Assembly: GCF_001831495.1 (NCBI RefSeq)
Contig: NZ_CP017689.1
Span: forward strand, 682,001 to 746,000
Direction of reading: 5' to 3'
Source of the DNA: Thalassotalea crassostreae
GTDB lineage: Bacteria > Pseudomonadota > Gammaproteobacteria > Enterobacterales > Alteromonadaceae
DNA: 64,000 nucleotides
Shown: piece by piece, positions 8,982-18,168 of the stretch
How positions within the stretch are numbered: position 1 is the first letter of the stretch
How the letters are laid out: each line of letters opens with the position of its first letter
The notes under the pieces: generated by a model
The model's database searches: none
Told to the model about the DNA's origin: nothing
What the model saw: only the letters and a program-made list of their open reading frames with translations
Made by a program: the position numbers and the translations under genes

Positions 8982-10322
8982 CTATTTAACTAACTCGATG
9001 TTGTAGACATGAATACGATCTTCTTTTTTATCTAATTGCTGAGTAACCGACAGGTTTCCTAACTCAGCGTAGTAGTTGATGTACTCTTGATAATTGTCAA
9101 AAGAATAGTGGCGTAAAAGAGTCACTTTAGTTTCGTCAATTTTAGTATCCGACTCAATTATATTAGCCAACATAGGGAGTTCAGTATTCATTGGCAGTTG
9201 ACCTTCTATTGGGCCAAAGGCAGTCCACATTACTGGCATATCTATATCGGTATCAGGATTTTTAGCATCATAAACGTAGCGAATAATCGCCATTTTATGA
9301 TTATTGACTTTAGAATAATCATAGCTTCCTGAGGCGTCGATTTCTGCCCAAGTCACATAGTCAATATTTTCGTCATCTTTGCTAGGGTAAGCATCAAACG
9401 CTGTATTGTAATTAGCGCTATAGCGAAAATCTTGGCTATTTAAGGTAACTGAGCCAAATGGTGATGATTCATCTTTAAACGCCCGTATTGCTGAAGTACT
9501 GTAGACCGTATCGCCATCGTATTTATGACTATCAAATACTATTGTCTGATCAGAGTCTATAGCGATGGTTTTTGAAAAATGGCGTATACCATTGAATATC
9601 TGCGAGCTTTCAATTTCAAAATTTTGGTCTTCAATTCTAACTGACGTGCCGCTACCATCCACATAGACTTCCCAGGTCATAGAGTCAGTACTCTCAAAAC
9701 TTTGGTGAAATCCTAAATAGCCTTCTTCAGAATTACTTACCGCAAAGGAATGGTCTTGCCAATCTTCACCTTTGACTCGGCACGACTCCACAGCGCTAAA
9801 TGTCGTTGATAGTCCATTTTCGTTTGACTCGTAAGATTCAAAATCGGTAGAACTTACGGCATTATCAATATTTTCGAGTTTAACGTGGTTTAAAACTAAG
9901 TCCTGAGTAACACATTCACAAGTTGAATTGTCTACCTTGTCTGAGTGAGTTGCATAGTAAGTTACTGGAGTACTCGTATTCGCTTGAAAATAAGATACGG
10001 CTTCATAGGATTCAATGCCATTGTCACCTTTGTACGATGAGACAAGGGTATAATTGACCTGCTTTAGCTCTGTGGTAACGCTGATAAGTCCTTCACTATT
10101 TGCAGTATGAGTACTTAAAACGTTCCAATCTTGGTCTTGCAAAACTAATTCGACATCATTATAAGGTGCTGTTTGGCCACATGAATTTTCAATCATTGAT
10201 GAAATATTTAATGTGTAAGACGTAGGCTGAGTGTCGTCATTACCGCCGCCACCTCCACCGCCGCCACAAGCAGAGAGTAATAAAATTGACGCGAGAGATG
10301 GAATTAGGGGACTTCTAAACAT
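8982..10322 (-). CDS. Hypothetical lipoprotein with a poly-glycine linker
   Basis: ATG 10322 is preferred over an upstream in-frame ATG at 10367, because it gives a compact lipoprotein signal (MFRSPLIPSLASILLLSAC) and has CGGAATAG just upstream. The lipobox cysteine is followed directly by eight glycines, an unusually long flexible tether, and then an Asp/Gln-rich stretch. The remaining 420 residues are rich in Ser, Thr, Tyr and acidic residues, as in beta-rich secreted proteins, with a few paired cysteines (CGQ, CECV, CRV). No family was recognised. The predicted location is the outer membrane or cell surface. Confidence 0.75.
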   Translation of the reverse strand: MFRSPLIPSLASILLLSACGGGGGGGGNDDTQPTSYTLNISSMIENSCGQTAPYNDVELVLQDQDWNVLSTHTANSEGLISVTTELKQVNYTLVSSYKGDNGIESYEAVSYFQANTSTPVTYYATHSDKVDNSTCECVTQDLVLNHVKLENIDNAVSSTDFESYESNENGLSTTFSAVESCRVKGEDWQDHSFAVSNSEEGYLGFHQSFESTDSMTWEVYVDGSGTSVRIEDQNFEIESSQIFNGIRHFSKTIAIDSDQTIVFDSHKYDGDTVYSTSAIRAFKDESSPFGSVTLNSQDFRYSANYNTAFDAYPSKDDENIDYVTWAEIDASGSYDYSKVNNHKMAIIRYVYDAKNPDTDIDMPVMWTAFGPIEGQLPMNTELPMLANIIESDTKIDETKVTLLRHYSFDNYQEYINYYAELGNLSVTQQLDKKEDRIHVYNIELVK

Positions 10323-10505
10323 AACTATTCCGTTATCGATATTGTTTTTATTTGCGAGAAACCGCATAGCTTTGTTAGTTAATATAACCTGTTCACCAAG
10401 GGGGTGAAACTATAATTGCTGTTTTTTGTTAAAAAATTACCCTAATCGGCGCTAACGTATGTTTTGAGTTTGGTAAACGAGCAGTTAAAAATGGTGTAGT
10501 TGATT

Positions 10506-10546
10506 TAACAAAAAAAGGAACTGTAGTTTATATTAGTTCCCTTTTA
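10506..10546 (-). terminator. Terminator of the DUF2797 gene
   Basis: On the minus strand, GGGAACT and AGTTCC pair across a 12-nt AT-rich loop, followed by a run of seven Ts. It lies about 35 bases after the stop of the leftward DUF2797 gene. Confidence 0.65.
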
Positions 10547-10578
10547 CCATTCATCTAATTACTCACTATTCAAGTTGA

Positions 10579-11451
10579 CTAAAAACTTGCTGTGATTTCA
10601 TAAGAACTAAATTTACGCATGTTAATCACACCAGTATCAAAATAAAGGTACTGGCCTTTAATGCCAATCAATGTGCCTGAAACCACTTTATGGCCAGTGT
10701 CACCATTGAGCTTTTCTTGTTCCAATTCTTTTTTATTTTTATCAAAAGACAACGAGCTTATTTTCGTTGGATATTCCAATACAGGAAAATCAATTTCAAC
10801 GACTTCTTCATCTAATCGCTCAACCGCATCTTCACCAAATTTAAGCTTTATCTCTGCTAGACGCTCTTCTATTTGAGGAATCAATTCTGCCGCTTTTGCT
10901 TTTAAATCAATTGGTTCAGCTTTGCCCTTGAGCATATTTCGCCAATTGGTTTTATCTGAAATAAATTCTGCTAACGCGGTTTCAACTAAGCCACTTTGTA
11001 AGCGAGTGCTTACTTTGAATATTTTCAACGCTTGGTTAGCACCTTGGTCAATCCAGCGGGTTGGGATTTGCGTATGGCGTGTTATACCCACTTTCACGGC
11101 TGTCGTATTGGCTAAATAGACGTAATGTGGCACAAAGCAATTTGCCTCGCCCCACTCAGGTTCACGACAGGTGCCTTGATCAAAATGACAAGTTTCAGGT
11201 TTCATTATGCACATATCACAACTTGCAAGCCGCATCATACAAGGGTAGCAATGGCCTTGTGAGTAACTCTTTTTAGTCTTTGCGCCACAATGTGAGCAAT
11301 TAATATTGCCGGTAAAAGTTAACGTTAGCGGCTTTCCTATTAAATCATTAAGCGGTAAAGAGTGCTCTGAAAGAGGCAGTTGATATTGTACTTGGCCGTC
11401 GATGAGTTGCGCGGTCATTTTGCGAATGTGGCCGGTAATTTGATTTGTCAT
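10579..11451 (-). CDS. DUF2797 domain protein with cysteine-rich zinc-binding region
   Basis: The 290-aa protein has a dense cysteine block at about 51-95 (CSHCG, CYPCMMR, CDMC, CHFDQGTC), suggesting two zinc sites. The YLANTTAVKVGITR motif near 134-147 and TRWIDQGA near 152-159 follow; these resemble the GIY-YIG-like core of DUF2797. The biochemical function is unknown. It stands alone, is followed by its own terminator, and is 90 bp from arfB on the same strand. Confidence 0.85.
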   Translation of the reverse strand: MTNQITGHIRKMTAQLIDGQVQYQLPLSEHSLPLNDLIGKPLTLTFTGNINCSHCGAKTKKSYSQGHCYPCMMRLASCDMCIMKPETCHFDQGTCREPEWGEANCFVPHYVYLANTTAVKVGITRHTQIPTRWIDQGANQALKIFKVSTRLQSGLVETALAEFISDKTNWRNMLKGKAEPIDLKAKAAELIPQIEERLAEIKLKFGEDAVERLDEEVVEIDFPVLEYPTKISSLSFDKNKKELEQEKLNGDTGHKVVSGTLIGIKGQYLYFDTGVINMRKFSSYEITASF

Positions 11452-11541
11452 AATGGTCTTTTCTAGTTAATGCTTTTGTTGGTTAATGTAGTTAGTAATC
11501 GCAGTTGCTTATCGCTTTTGTTTGAGTACTACATATTGATT

Positions 11542-11955
11542 TTATATTTTTACTCTACCGCGAGTTGACTTTAATTGCCCACGTTTATTTTTACTGTCCA
11601 TGCGTTTTCGCTGTGAGGACTTTGTTGGCTTTGTTGGACGTCTTGTTTTAACAATCTTAGTGACAGGCGTCAGCATTTCTATTAAACGCTCTATTGCCGC
11701 AGTGCGATTTTTCTCTTGTGTTCTAAACGATTGCGATTTAATAATGATCACACCATCTTTACTGATGCGTGAGTCCTTCAAATCTAAAATTTTTTGTTTA
11801 TAATCGTCATTAATCGAGGACGCTTTCACATCGAAGCGCAAATGAATAGCGGTTGCAACTTTATTGACGTTTTGTCCGCCCGCACCTTGCGAGCGAATAG
11901 CGTGGAGTTCAATTTCCTGCTCGTCTATCGCTAATTGATTTGATATAACTATCAT
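11542..11955 (-). CDS. arfB: Peptidyl-tRNA hydrolase ArfB (YaeJ), ribosome rescue factor
   Basis: The 137-aa protein carries the release-factor GGQ motif in RSQGAGGQNVNKVATA (about 21-36). It ends in a long basic tail (KTRRPTKPTKSSQRKR and following), which in ArfB enters the mRNA channel of stalled ribosomes. It lacks the codon-recognition domains of RF1/RF2, as expected. The role is hydrolysis of peptidyl-tRNA on non-stop ribosomes, in parallel to tmRNA. Length matches the E. coli protein. Confidence 0.94.
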   Translation of the reverse strand: MIVISNQLAIDEQEIELHAIRSQGAGGQNVNKVATAIHLRFDVKASSINDDYKQKILDLKDSRISKDGVIIIKSQSFRTQEKNRTAAIERLIEMLTPVTKIVKTRRPTKPTKSSQRKRMDSKNKRGQLKSTRGRVKI

Positions 11956-12088
11956 CTGAGTTCCATTTGTGTTTCTTTAGAACTAAATCCATATTAAAAA
12001 TAAGGAAAGTTATTGCTTCAACGTGATTGTTGCTTGGCAATAAATTAAATTCTTGCATAGATACTACCTACATAGAGAAGAATAATAA

Positions 12089-12355
12089 ATGACTAAATGT
12101 TGGTTTGTTTATGTTGTCCGCTGTAAAGATGATTCATTATATACTGGGATTACTACTGATATAGAGCGCCGTATGGATGAGCATAATGGCGGTGGACCGA
12201 AATCAGCAAAGTACACCCGAAATCGACTGCCAGTGGTATTAACCTATAGTGAATCTTGCGATTCACGCTCTATGGCAAGTAAACGTGAATGCGAAATCAA
12301 AAAACTTACCCGTAAGCAAAAGCTTGCTTTGATCAAATCAACTGCCACTAAGTAA
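12089..12355 (+). CDS. GIY-YIG nuclease family protein (YhbQ-like)
   Basis: The 88-aa single-domain protein has the strand pair FVYVVRC and SLYTGIT (the GIY-YIG elements, about 6-22), then IERRMDEHN with the conserved arginine and histidine, and ASKRECEIKKLTR with the catalytic glutamate. Homologues such as E. coli YhbQ are small stand-alone GIY-YIG proteins implicated in DNA repair or cleavage. The AGAAG upstream is a weak ribosome site. It is monocistronic with a possible hairpin after the stop. Confidence 0.9.
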   Translation: MTKCWFVYVVRCKDDSLYTGITTDIERRMDEHNGGGPKSAKYTRNRLPVVLTYSESCDSRSMASKRECEIKKLTRKQKLALIKSTATK

Positions 12356-12361
12356 AAAAAT

Positions 12362-12400
12362 AGTATGGCTAATCTGGTCTGATTAGTTACTATTGTTTCG
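12362..12400 (+). terminator. Possible terminator after the GIY-YIG gene
   Basis: A two-part stem, AATAGTA/TACTATT outside and CTAATC/GATTAG inside, with a 6-nt loop lies a few bases after the stop. The T-tract is interrupted (GTTTCGATTTT), which lowers confidence. Confidence 0.45.
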
Positions 12401-12466
12401 ATTTTAATAAAATAGACTGGTAAACTACGCGGGTTAAATTTCGACATTACTAGGAAGTAAAAAATA

Positions 12467-13186
12467 ATGTTTATTGATCAATTTTATAGTGAAAAAAATC
12501 AAAAGGTTAGCTTTACACGTCAACAGGCAAGTGATTTTGCAAAAAACGTTGCTGATGACTTTAATCCTATCCATGATATTGATGCCAAGCGCTTTTGTGT
12601 TCCAGGTGACTTGTTATTTGCTATAGCAGTATCTAAAACTGGTTTATGCCAAAAAATGACATTTAATTTTTCTGGTATGGTAACGGATAGCGTAGCACTT
12701 AACATTCCTGAAACTGCAGGTTTAGAAAACAGCATTGTTGATGACAATGATAAAGAATATTTAAATTTTAATGTTTCAGGTGATCACACTCGCTGTGCAA
12801 CTTTACTTGAATCTTTAATTCAATCTTATGTTGAATTTTCTGGTCATACATTCCCACATATTCTTGACCCGTTAATGAAAAAGAACAACGTAATGATTAA
12901 TCCTGCTCGCCCTATGGTGATGTATGAGAAGATGGAAATTTCGTTGGATAGATTAGATATAAAGGAAGTTTCATTGCAGTTGAATGAGCAAGAAACTGCA
13001 TTAAATGTCGATGGTAAGCGCGGTAAAGCAAAGCTTGTATTCGACTTTATCAGCGAAGGTGAAGTTGTTGGTCACGGTATTAAGTACATGGTATTGAGTG
13101 GTTTACGCGAATATTGCGATGACACTATGGCAGCGTTACAAGAAAACTTTTTCAGTTTAAAAGACGCTTATTTAGCTAATAAATAA
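12467..13186 (+). CDS. DUF3581 family protein
   Basis: The 239-aa soluble protein matches DUF3581 along its length: SFTRQQASDFAKNVADDFNPIHD near 15-37 resembles the 'DxNPiH' element of hot-dog-fold dehydratases, and RFCVPGDLLFA follows. The family is restricted mostly to marine gammaproteobacteria. A MaoC-like (R)-hydratase relation is suggested by FNPIHD, but this is inference and the enzyme activity is unknown. AGGAAGTAAAAA precedes the start, and a strong terminator follows. Confidence 0.82.
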   Translation: MFIDQFYSEKNQKVSFTRQQASDFAKNVADDFNPIHDIDAKRFCVPGDLLFAIAVSKTGLCQKMTFNFSGMVTDSVALNIPETAGLENSIVDDNDKEYLNFNVSGDHTRCATLLESLIQSYVEFSGHTFPHILDPLMKKNNVMINPARPMVMYEKMEISLDRLDIKEVSLQLNEQETALNVDGKRGKAKLVFDFISEGEVVGHGIKYMVLSGLREYCDDTMAALQENFFSLKDAYLANK

Positions 13187-13225
13187 AAGTTAATAATTAG
13201 CTTTAACAACGCCAGTAAGAACTAT

Positions 13226-13252
13226 AAAGCCAGTTTTCAAACTGGCTTTTTT
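13226..13252 (+). terminator. Rho-independent terminator of the DUF3581 gene
   Basis: AAGCCAGTT and AACTGGCTT form a 9-bp stem with a 4-nt loop, followed by TTTTTT. It lies about 40 bases after the DUF3581 stop and may also stop the convergent PGPGW-type gene. Confidence 0.85.
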
Positions 13253-13281
13253 GTTTTTAATTGTGTCTCGTCCTGGAATGG

Positions 13282-13512
13282 TTAGTAGCGTCTAACTTTT
13301 CTTACCATGTTGTCCATTTGTACTGCTGTTTTTCGAGAATAGCGTTGATATTTTTTAAGCCATTGTTTTGCGATTGGGTACTCAAAACTGAGTAGCACAA
13401 GCCCTAAAGGAATAAATAAAATTGCAGGACCTGGCAAAATAATAAATAACACTCCAATAAATAATAACACCGCGCCAAGTAGTGCAATTGCTTTGTTTTT
13501 AACATTTTCCAT
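13282..13512 (-). CDS. Small membrane protein of the PGPGW/DUF454-like type
   Basis: ATG 13512 is chosen because GGGAG lies five bases upstream; longer readings to 13584 have no such site. The 76-aa product has one or two hydrophobic segments with the core LLFIGVLFIILPGPAILF, the PGPx motif of putative PGPGW transmembrane proteins. A basic, tyrosine-rich cytoplasmic tail (KKYQRYSRK) follows. Function is unknown. It converges with the DUF3581 gene. Confidence 0.7.
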   Translation of the reverse strand: MENVKNKAIALLGAVLLFIGVLFIILPGPAILFIPLGLVLLSFEYPIAKQWLKKYQRYSRKTAVQMDNMVRKVRRY

Positions 13513-13660
13513 TTGAGCTCCCATAGTTTCTTTGCTCTTTTTATGAATGATATTCGTAACATAGTTAAGCAATTCGGGTGCCAACTAATAATCATAATAT
13601 ATACAAAGGGTTATGGTTCTTCTCTAACCTAAGAATATGAAATTTGTGTGTTTTAACCAA

Positions 13661-13915
13661 CTATTTAGTCGATTTAACCTTGAGTAGTGCCTTTATTTCT
13701 TTCGCCGTTAACTTTCTTTTGGTGCAACGCCACCAGAGATCTCTAGCTTTGCGCTCTTTTTGTTTTAGACGCTGCTCTTGCTTAGCGCTGTAACCTAGCC
13801 GCAGTTTGTTTTGCTGTTGTTTAAATTGATTGTAGAGTATTTTGCAATCTGCAAGTTGATAACTCGAAGCTGAGATATTGAGTATGAATAAAAACGTGAG
13901 TAGGCTTGTGGTCAT
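13661..13915 (-). CDS. Small hypothetical secreted basic protein
   Basis: This 84-aa protein has an N-terminal hydrophobic stretch typical of a signal peptide (about 1-18, ending ISASS). A highly basic, glutamine- and lysine-rich body follows with two cysteines (at about 24 and 63). No domain was recognised. A near-consensus ribosome site is not obvious, and the gene has no close partner. It may be periplasmic, and the two cysteines could form a disulphide. Coding status is likely but not certain. Confidence 0.55.
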   Translation of the reverse strand: MTTSLLTFLFILNISASSYQLADCKILYNQFKQQQNKLRLGYSAKQEQRLKQKERKARDLWWRCTKRKLTAKEIKALLKVKSTK

Positions 13916-14104
13916 AAAATCATCCTTGATCTTAGTATTGGTTATTAAATTTGTTTATTTAGCGTTTGCTAATACTGATCTTAGCGCATTTTGAAATTTT
14001 AGCTAAACTTAGTATGTCGAAATAGCATGTCGAAATAATATCTACTGTTAACGACGAAATTAACTTTAGTTGAAGTTAATAACTTATTTATCAAGGACGA
14101 TAAT

Positions 14105-14989
14105 ATGAACATAAATACCCCGCTATATTTAGCATTTATACTCGCCATATCTTTTCTACCTGCGGCTTATGCAATGGGAATAGAAAATCCTTATTCCAGG
14201 CCAAATGATATGGTAAAACTGCAGCATGCCAACGCCTATTCGCAGCAGCAAATTAAAGACATCGATGTGTCACTTTATTTAGTAAGTGAAAAGCTCGATG
14301 GCATCCGTGGTTATTGGACAGGCTCAGAAATGCGCACTCGAACGGGTAGGCTTATTCATACGCCAGTATGGTTTACCCGTGACTTTCCTAAGATTCCTTT
14401 AGATGGTGAATTGTGGATAGGGAGAGGTAAATTTGAGCAAACATTGAGTGTTGTTCGATCGCAAAAGGCTGACGAACGATGGCGAGAGATAACCTATCAA
14501 CTCTTTGATTTACCGTTTCAGCCAAGTGTCTTTAGCGACCGTGTTAGCAAAATGAAGAAACTCGTAGAGCAGAGTCAATCTCGCTATCTACAAGTGATTG
14601 AACAAAAGCAAATGGTCAACCATACCGAACTCATAGAATATCTAGATCAGGTACTTACATTGGGCGGAGAGGGCGTAATGTTACATAAAAAATCAGCGCT
14701 CTATACCCAGGGCCGTAACCACAGTTTGTTAAAGCTAAAGCCTTTTCAGGATGCAGAAGCTAAAGTCATTGAGCATTTTCCTGGTAAAGGTAAATATCAA
14801 AACGTTATGGGTTCTATATTGGTAGAAAGTAGTGATGGTAAACGTTTTAAAATTGGATCTGGTTTTACCGATTCACAGCGCCAATCACCGCCAGCCATAG
14901 GTTCATTTATCACCTATCGATTTTATGGCAAAACCGCGAATGGGATACCGCGGTTTGCCACGTTTATGAGAGTATGGCAACCGCAATAG
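14105..14989 (+). CDS. Periplasmic ATP-dependent DNA ligase (LigE type)
   Basis: The 294-aa protein has a clear Sec signal peptide (LYLAFILAISFLPAAYA), then the nucleotidyltransferase motif I EKLDGIRG with the adenylated lysine (about 62-69). DGELWIGR (motif III), GGEGVMLHKK (motif IV) and LLKLKPFQDAEAKVI (motif V) follow, with a C-terminal OB fold. It lacks extra DNA-binding domains, which defines the minimal LigE group. The family seals nicks and in other Proteobacteria is exported; a role with incoming or extracellular DNA has been proposed. AAGGA lies at the start. No competence gene adjoins it here. Confidence 0.93.
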   Translation: MNINTPLYLAFILAISFLPAAYAMGIENPYSRPNDMVKLQHANAYSQQQIKDIDVSLYLVSEKLDGIRGYWTGSEMRTRTGRLIHTPVWFTRDFPKIPLDGELWIGRGKFEQTLSVVRSQKADERWREITYQLFDLPFQPSVFSDRVSKMKKLVEQSQSRYLQVIEQKQMVNHTELIEYLDQVLTLGGEGVMLHKKSALYTQGRNHSLLKLKPFQDAEAKVIEHFPGKGKYQNVMGSILVESSDGKRFKIGSGFTDSQRQSPPAIGSFITYRFYGKTANGIPRFATFMRVWQPQ

Positions 14990-15039
14990 TATGAGATTCA
15001 GATGCGTGTGTTTAAGTGCGAGTGGTTAAGTACGTGTGC

Positions 15040-15945
15040 TTATTGGCTTTGAAATTTAAATACCAAAACCTTTAAACCTTTGCCCGGCATTGCTTCTTGA
15101 TATACCTTAGGCGGTGTTATGCGCTCGATAAATTCACAGCTCGGACATTCAGTGTCTACCATATCAAAGATAAATTGCTCGTTTAGATCCGGTGAATTTA
15201 AGCACAGCATAACTAGGCCATTGTTATTCATTAATTGCGGTAAACGTCTGATGATTTTTGGATAGTCACGTTTAATATCAACGCTACCTTTTTGAAATGA
15301 TGGGGGATCGGCAATCAACAAGTCATAAGGACCGTGTTTTTTTAGTCTTGAATAAGATTTGAATATATCGACACCTTCAAATTTCACTCGACTTAAATCA
15401 TGTTTATTTAAACGATGGTTGTCACGGCCTTTGGCTAGTGGTGATTTGCTAATATCGACGTTCACGACTTTATTAGCATTGCCAGCAATAGCTGCGACAG
15501 AAAAAGCACAAGTATAAGCAAATAGGTTCAGCACTGACTTATTATCACTATTTTCCAATACCCACTGACGACCATTTCGCATATCTAAAAAGATACCATT
15601 GTTTTGCGCTTGACCAAGCTGAATTTGATACTTTAATCCATGCTCGTCGGCAATAATATCGCAGATATCCGCACCCGCTAATAATTGATAAGGCGCTTTT
15701 TCACGGCAACGAAATTGCACCTTCACACTTTTACATTCGGGCAGTATCGTTAATAATTGCGAGGCCTGATGCTCTAGCCATTCGCTACTTTCTTCTTTGT
15801 ATAAAGTGATTAAAGCCACTGGTGGCAGCCAGTCGACACAAACATGCTCTAAACCTGGATAGGCGTGGCCACGACCATGGAATAAGCGGCGTGCTTGAAT
15901 TAAGTCGTTCGGCTGGTATTGCTCGATGTTTATATGTTCAATCAT
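15040..15945 (-). CDS. Class I SAM-dependent methyltransferase, RlmI/RlmK-like
   Basis: The 301-aa protein has the SAM-binding strand VLNLFAYTCAFSVAAIAGNA (motif I region, about 135-154), the acidic residue of VVNVDISK near 158-165, and the catalytic-type motif LLIADPPSFQKGS near 209-221. This matches the Methyltrans_SAM family (PF10672), related to the 23S rRNA cytosine methyltransferase RlmI and to RlmK. It lacks the N-terminal PUA domain of RlmI. The substrate is probably rRNA, but this is inferred. It is transcribed alone. Confidence 0.87.
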   Translation of the reverse strand: MIEHINIEQYQPNDLIQARRLFHGRGHAYPGLEHVCVDWLPPVALITLYKEESSEWLEHQASQLLTILPECKSVKVQFRCREKAPYQLLAGADICDIIADEHGLKYQIQLGQAQNNGIFLDMRNGRQWVLENSDNKSVLNLFAYTCAFSVAAIAGNANKVVNVDISKSPLAKGRDNHRLNKHDLSRVKFEGVDIFKSYSRLKKHGPYDLLIADPPSFQKGSVDIKRDYPKIIRRLPQLMNNNGLVMLCLNSPDLNEQFIFDMVDTECPSCEFIERITPPKVYQEAMPGKGLKVLVFKFQSQ

Positions 15946-16030
15946 AAAAATAACAGTAGGGAATAGAATGAACAGATTATATGGCTAAAACAGTTTAGCT
16001 ACTAGTGTCACCCTTTGAAATAAGCTAAAA

Positions 16031-16060
16031 ACAAAAAGCCCGAAATTAATCGGGCTGTTT
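16031..16060 (-). terminator. Rho-independent terminator of the NSS symporter gene
   Basis: On the minus strand, AGCCCGA and TCGGGCT form a 7-bp stem with a 6-nt loop, followed by TTTTTG. It lies about 30 bases beyond the symporter stop. Confidence 0.8.
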
Positions 16061-16085
16061 AATCGCTAATTCAGTTATTGATTAT

Positions 16086-17507
16086 TTAGCTAAATACATC
16101 GTAACCAAAGTAAATTTTGGCGACAGTATTAATAAATATTGCCGCAAGAATAAATGGAATAAATGTTCCTAACGAGAAATCAACGTACTTAGCTAGGAAT
16201 GATTTTCCATAGCTCGGGTTACCTTCACTAAGCTCGGCATTTAAGTTGTGCTTCTTCCAGCGGAAACTGACAAATAAACAAATCAATAAACCGTTCAGTG
16301 GTAATATGGTGTCGTAGAACATATCGTAAATGACATCGAAAAGAGACTTAGTGCCGCTGCCATAGCTTGTTAATGACGTTAACCAATCAACCATACCGAA
16401 AGATAACGTTGATAACACTGCAAGCAAGCCGCCCCAGATAAATATCGTGGCCAAAGCTTTTTTGCGATCGTGACCTTTTTCATCGATTAAGTAAGACACT
16501 GGTACTTCGATAATTGATACTAAAGAAGTAATTGCCGCAAAAAATACTAATAAGAAAAATACTGATGCGATGGCACTTGCTAAGAAGTATCCTACCGATG
16601 CTTGCAATGCTAAGAAAATCTTAGGAAGGAAGACAAAAATCATTGATACAGAGCTGTCACTTAACTCTTCAGTATTTACTTCTGGGTTGAATGAGAATAT
16701 TGCAGGCAAAATCATTAGGCCGGCAATAAATGCTACCGAAGTATCGGTAATTGCAACTAGTTTAGCTGACTCTTCAATGTCTGTTTTATTTGAAATGTAA
16801 GAGCCGTAAGTAATTAAAATACCCATACCAAGTGACAGTGAGAAAAACGCTTGAGACAGCGCTCCACTAATAACACTTGGCGTTATTTTATCTAAATCTG
16901 GTACTAGATAAAATTGTAATCCTGCCATCGCGTTGTCCAATGTAAGAACAAAGATCACCAATAAAATCAACATGACAAATAGTGCTGGCATCATGATTTT
17001 TGCTGCACGTTCGATACCTTGCTTAACACCCGCTTTAAGGATAAATGCGACAACACCGCCTACCGCTACCATAGAAGCAAATAACCATGGGCTGTTAATT
17101 ATTTCACTAAAGCCATCGGCACTAGCCAAGTAGTCAAGTTGGCCAGCAACTGTCATCACAAGGTATATAAATATCCAAATAGTTAGCACCGTATAAAATA
17201 CCGCAATCATAAATGGTGTGATGATGCTTAACAGTCCGGCTAAACGCCATTTTGAATTTTGTCCTGCTAACGCTCCATAAGCGCCAACTGGATTTTTTGC
17301 TGTTTTACGGCCAACGGACATTTCAGCCATCATGACTGGCAAACAAATCGCAAATACAAAAATGGCGTACATCAATAAGAATGCACCACCGCCGTTTTTC
17401 GCTGCGTTAACTGGAAAACCTACAATATTACCAATACCAACAGCAGAACCTGCTGCAGCAAGGATAAAGCCTAATTTAGAACTAAAATGTTCGCGAGGAG
17501 CACCCAT
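16086..17507 (-). CDS. Sodium-dependent transporter of the NSS (SNF) family
   Basis: The 473-aa membrane protein has about eleven to twelve hydrophobic segments. It begins with the NSS signature SKLGFILAAAGSAVGIGNIVGFP (about 9-31), whose unwound TM1 binds sodium and substrate, followed by NGGGAFLLMYA. LSQAFFSLSLGMGILITYGSY near TM6-7 is also characteristic. Bacterial members such as LeuT and MhsT import amino acids with Na+. The substrate cannot be predicted. GGAAATTTTT precedes the start, and the gene ends in its own terminator. Confidence 0.94.
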   Translation of the reverse strand: MGAPREHFSSKLGFILAAAGSAVGIGNIVGFPVNAAKNGGGAFLLMYAIFVFAICLPVMMAEMSVGRKTAKNPVGAYGALAGQNSKWRLAGLLSIITPFMIAVFYTVLTIWIFIYLVMTVAGQLDYLASADGFSEIINSPWLFASMVAVGGVVAFILKAGVKQGIERAAKIMMPALFVMLILLVIFVLTLDNAMAGLQFYLVPDLDKITPSVISGALSQAFFSLSLGMGILITYGSYISNKTDIEESAKLVAITDTSVAFIAGLMILPAIFSFNPEVNTEELSDSSVSMIFVFLPKIFLALQASVGYFLASAIASVFFLLVFFAAITSLVSIIEVPVSYLIDEKGHDRKKALATIFIWGGLLAVLSTLSFGMVDWLTSLTSYGSGTKSLFDVIYDMFYDTILPLNGLLICLFVSFRWKKHNLNAELSEGNPSYGKSFLAKYVDFSLGTFIPFILAAIFINTVAKIYFGYDVFS

Positions 17508-17606
17508 AAAAATTTCCTGAGTTATATTTTATTATTATTTTTAATATTAATTAACATTGAATGCTAACAAGGATTAATGAATTTGTCTTGATTAAATTAT
17601 TCGCTG

Positions 17607-18032
17607 CTATTTTTCAGCTTCTGTCGTAGCGTTTTCTGTTAGCACTTCCAGTTTTTCTGGGTGCCAGAGATAGATTGCCATAACCGTACAGTTAGCTGGA
17701 ATTGCAGTGTCTATGTCGGTAATAACTTTATCCCCTTTGCCTAAACAGTTGCGTGGACCTTTAGCAACCGTTCCAATCGCAAAAGTCGCATTTCTAAGGT
17801 CGCACGTTCCTACCAAATCTAACTTGTATTCGACATCATTGCGGTCTTTAACAATCAACGCTTTATTGTCGTCTTCAATGGTATCCCAATTATCAAGTTC
17901 TCGAGTAAAACAAATTTGATTTACTTCTTCACCTTGGCGAATGTCGACTTTCTCGGGCGGATTATCGGTTGACGTTGAACAAGCATTTAATACCAATACG
18001 ATAGGAATTAATGGCAATATTTTTTTAATCAT
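17607..18032 (-). CDS. Hypothetical lipoprotein
   Basis: ATG 18032 is preferred because AGGAGC lies six bases upstream; an upstream in-frame extension to 18065 reads through this site. The 141-aa product has the lipoprotein signal MIKKILPLIPIVLVLNAC. The mature region has four further cysteines (CFTRELDNW, CDLRNA, CLGKGDK, CTVMAIYLW), suggesting two disulphides, and contains RNDVEYKLDLVGTCDLR near 66-82. It looks like the DUF6491-type small lipoproteins of Alteromonadales and Shewanella, but the family assignment is tentative. Confidence 0.7.
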   Translation of the reverse strand: MIKKILPLIPIVLVLNACSTSTDNPPEKVDIRQGEEVNQICFTRELDNWDTIEDDNKALIVKDRNDVEYKLDLVGTCDLRNATFAIGTVAKGPRNCLGKGDKVITDIDTAIPANCTVMAIYLWHPEKLEVLTENATTEAEK

Positions 18033-18168
18033 AATTGCTCCTCTTAAGAGATCACACATCGACAAATTGTTAAATGATTACACTTAATTTAAATGACGAT
18101 TCATTTATATAGTAGCTGGGTTCGATTGTATTTATTCGCAAAAGTTCAACCGTATTTACTTGTAATGT

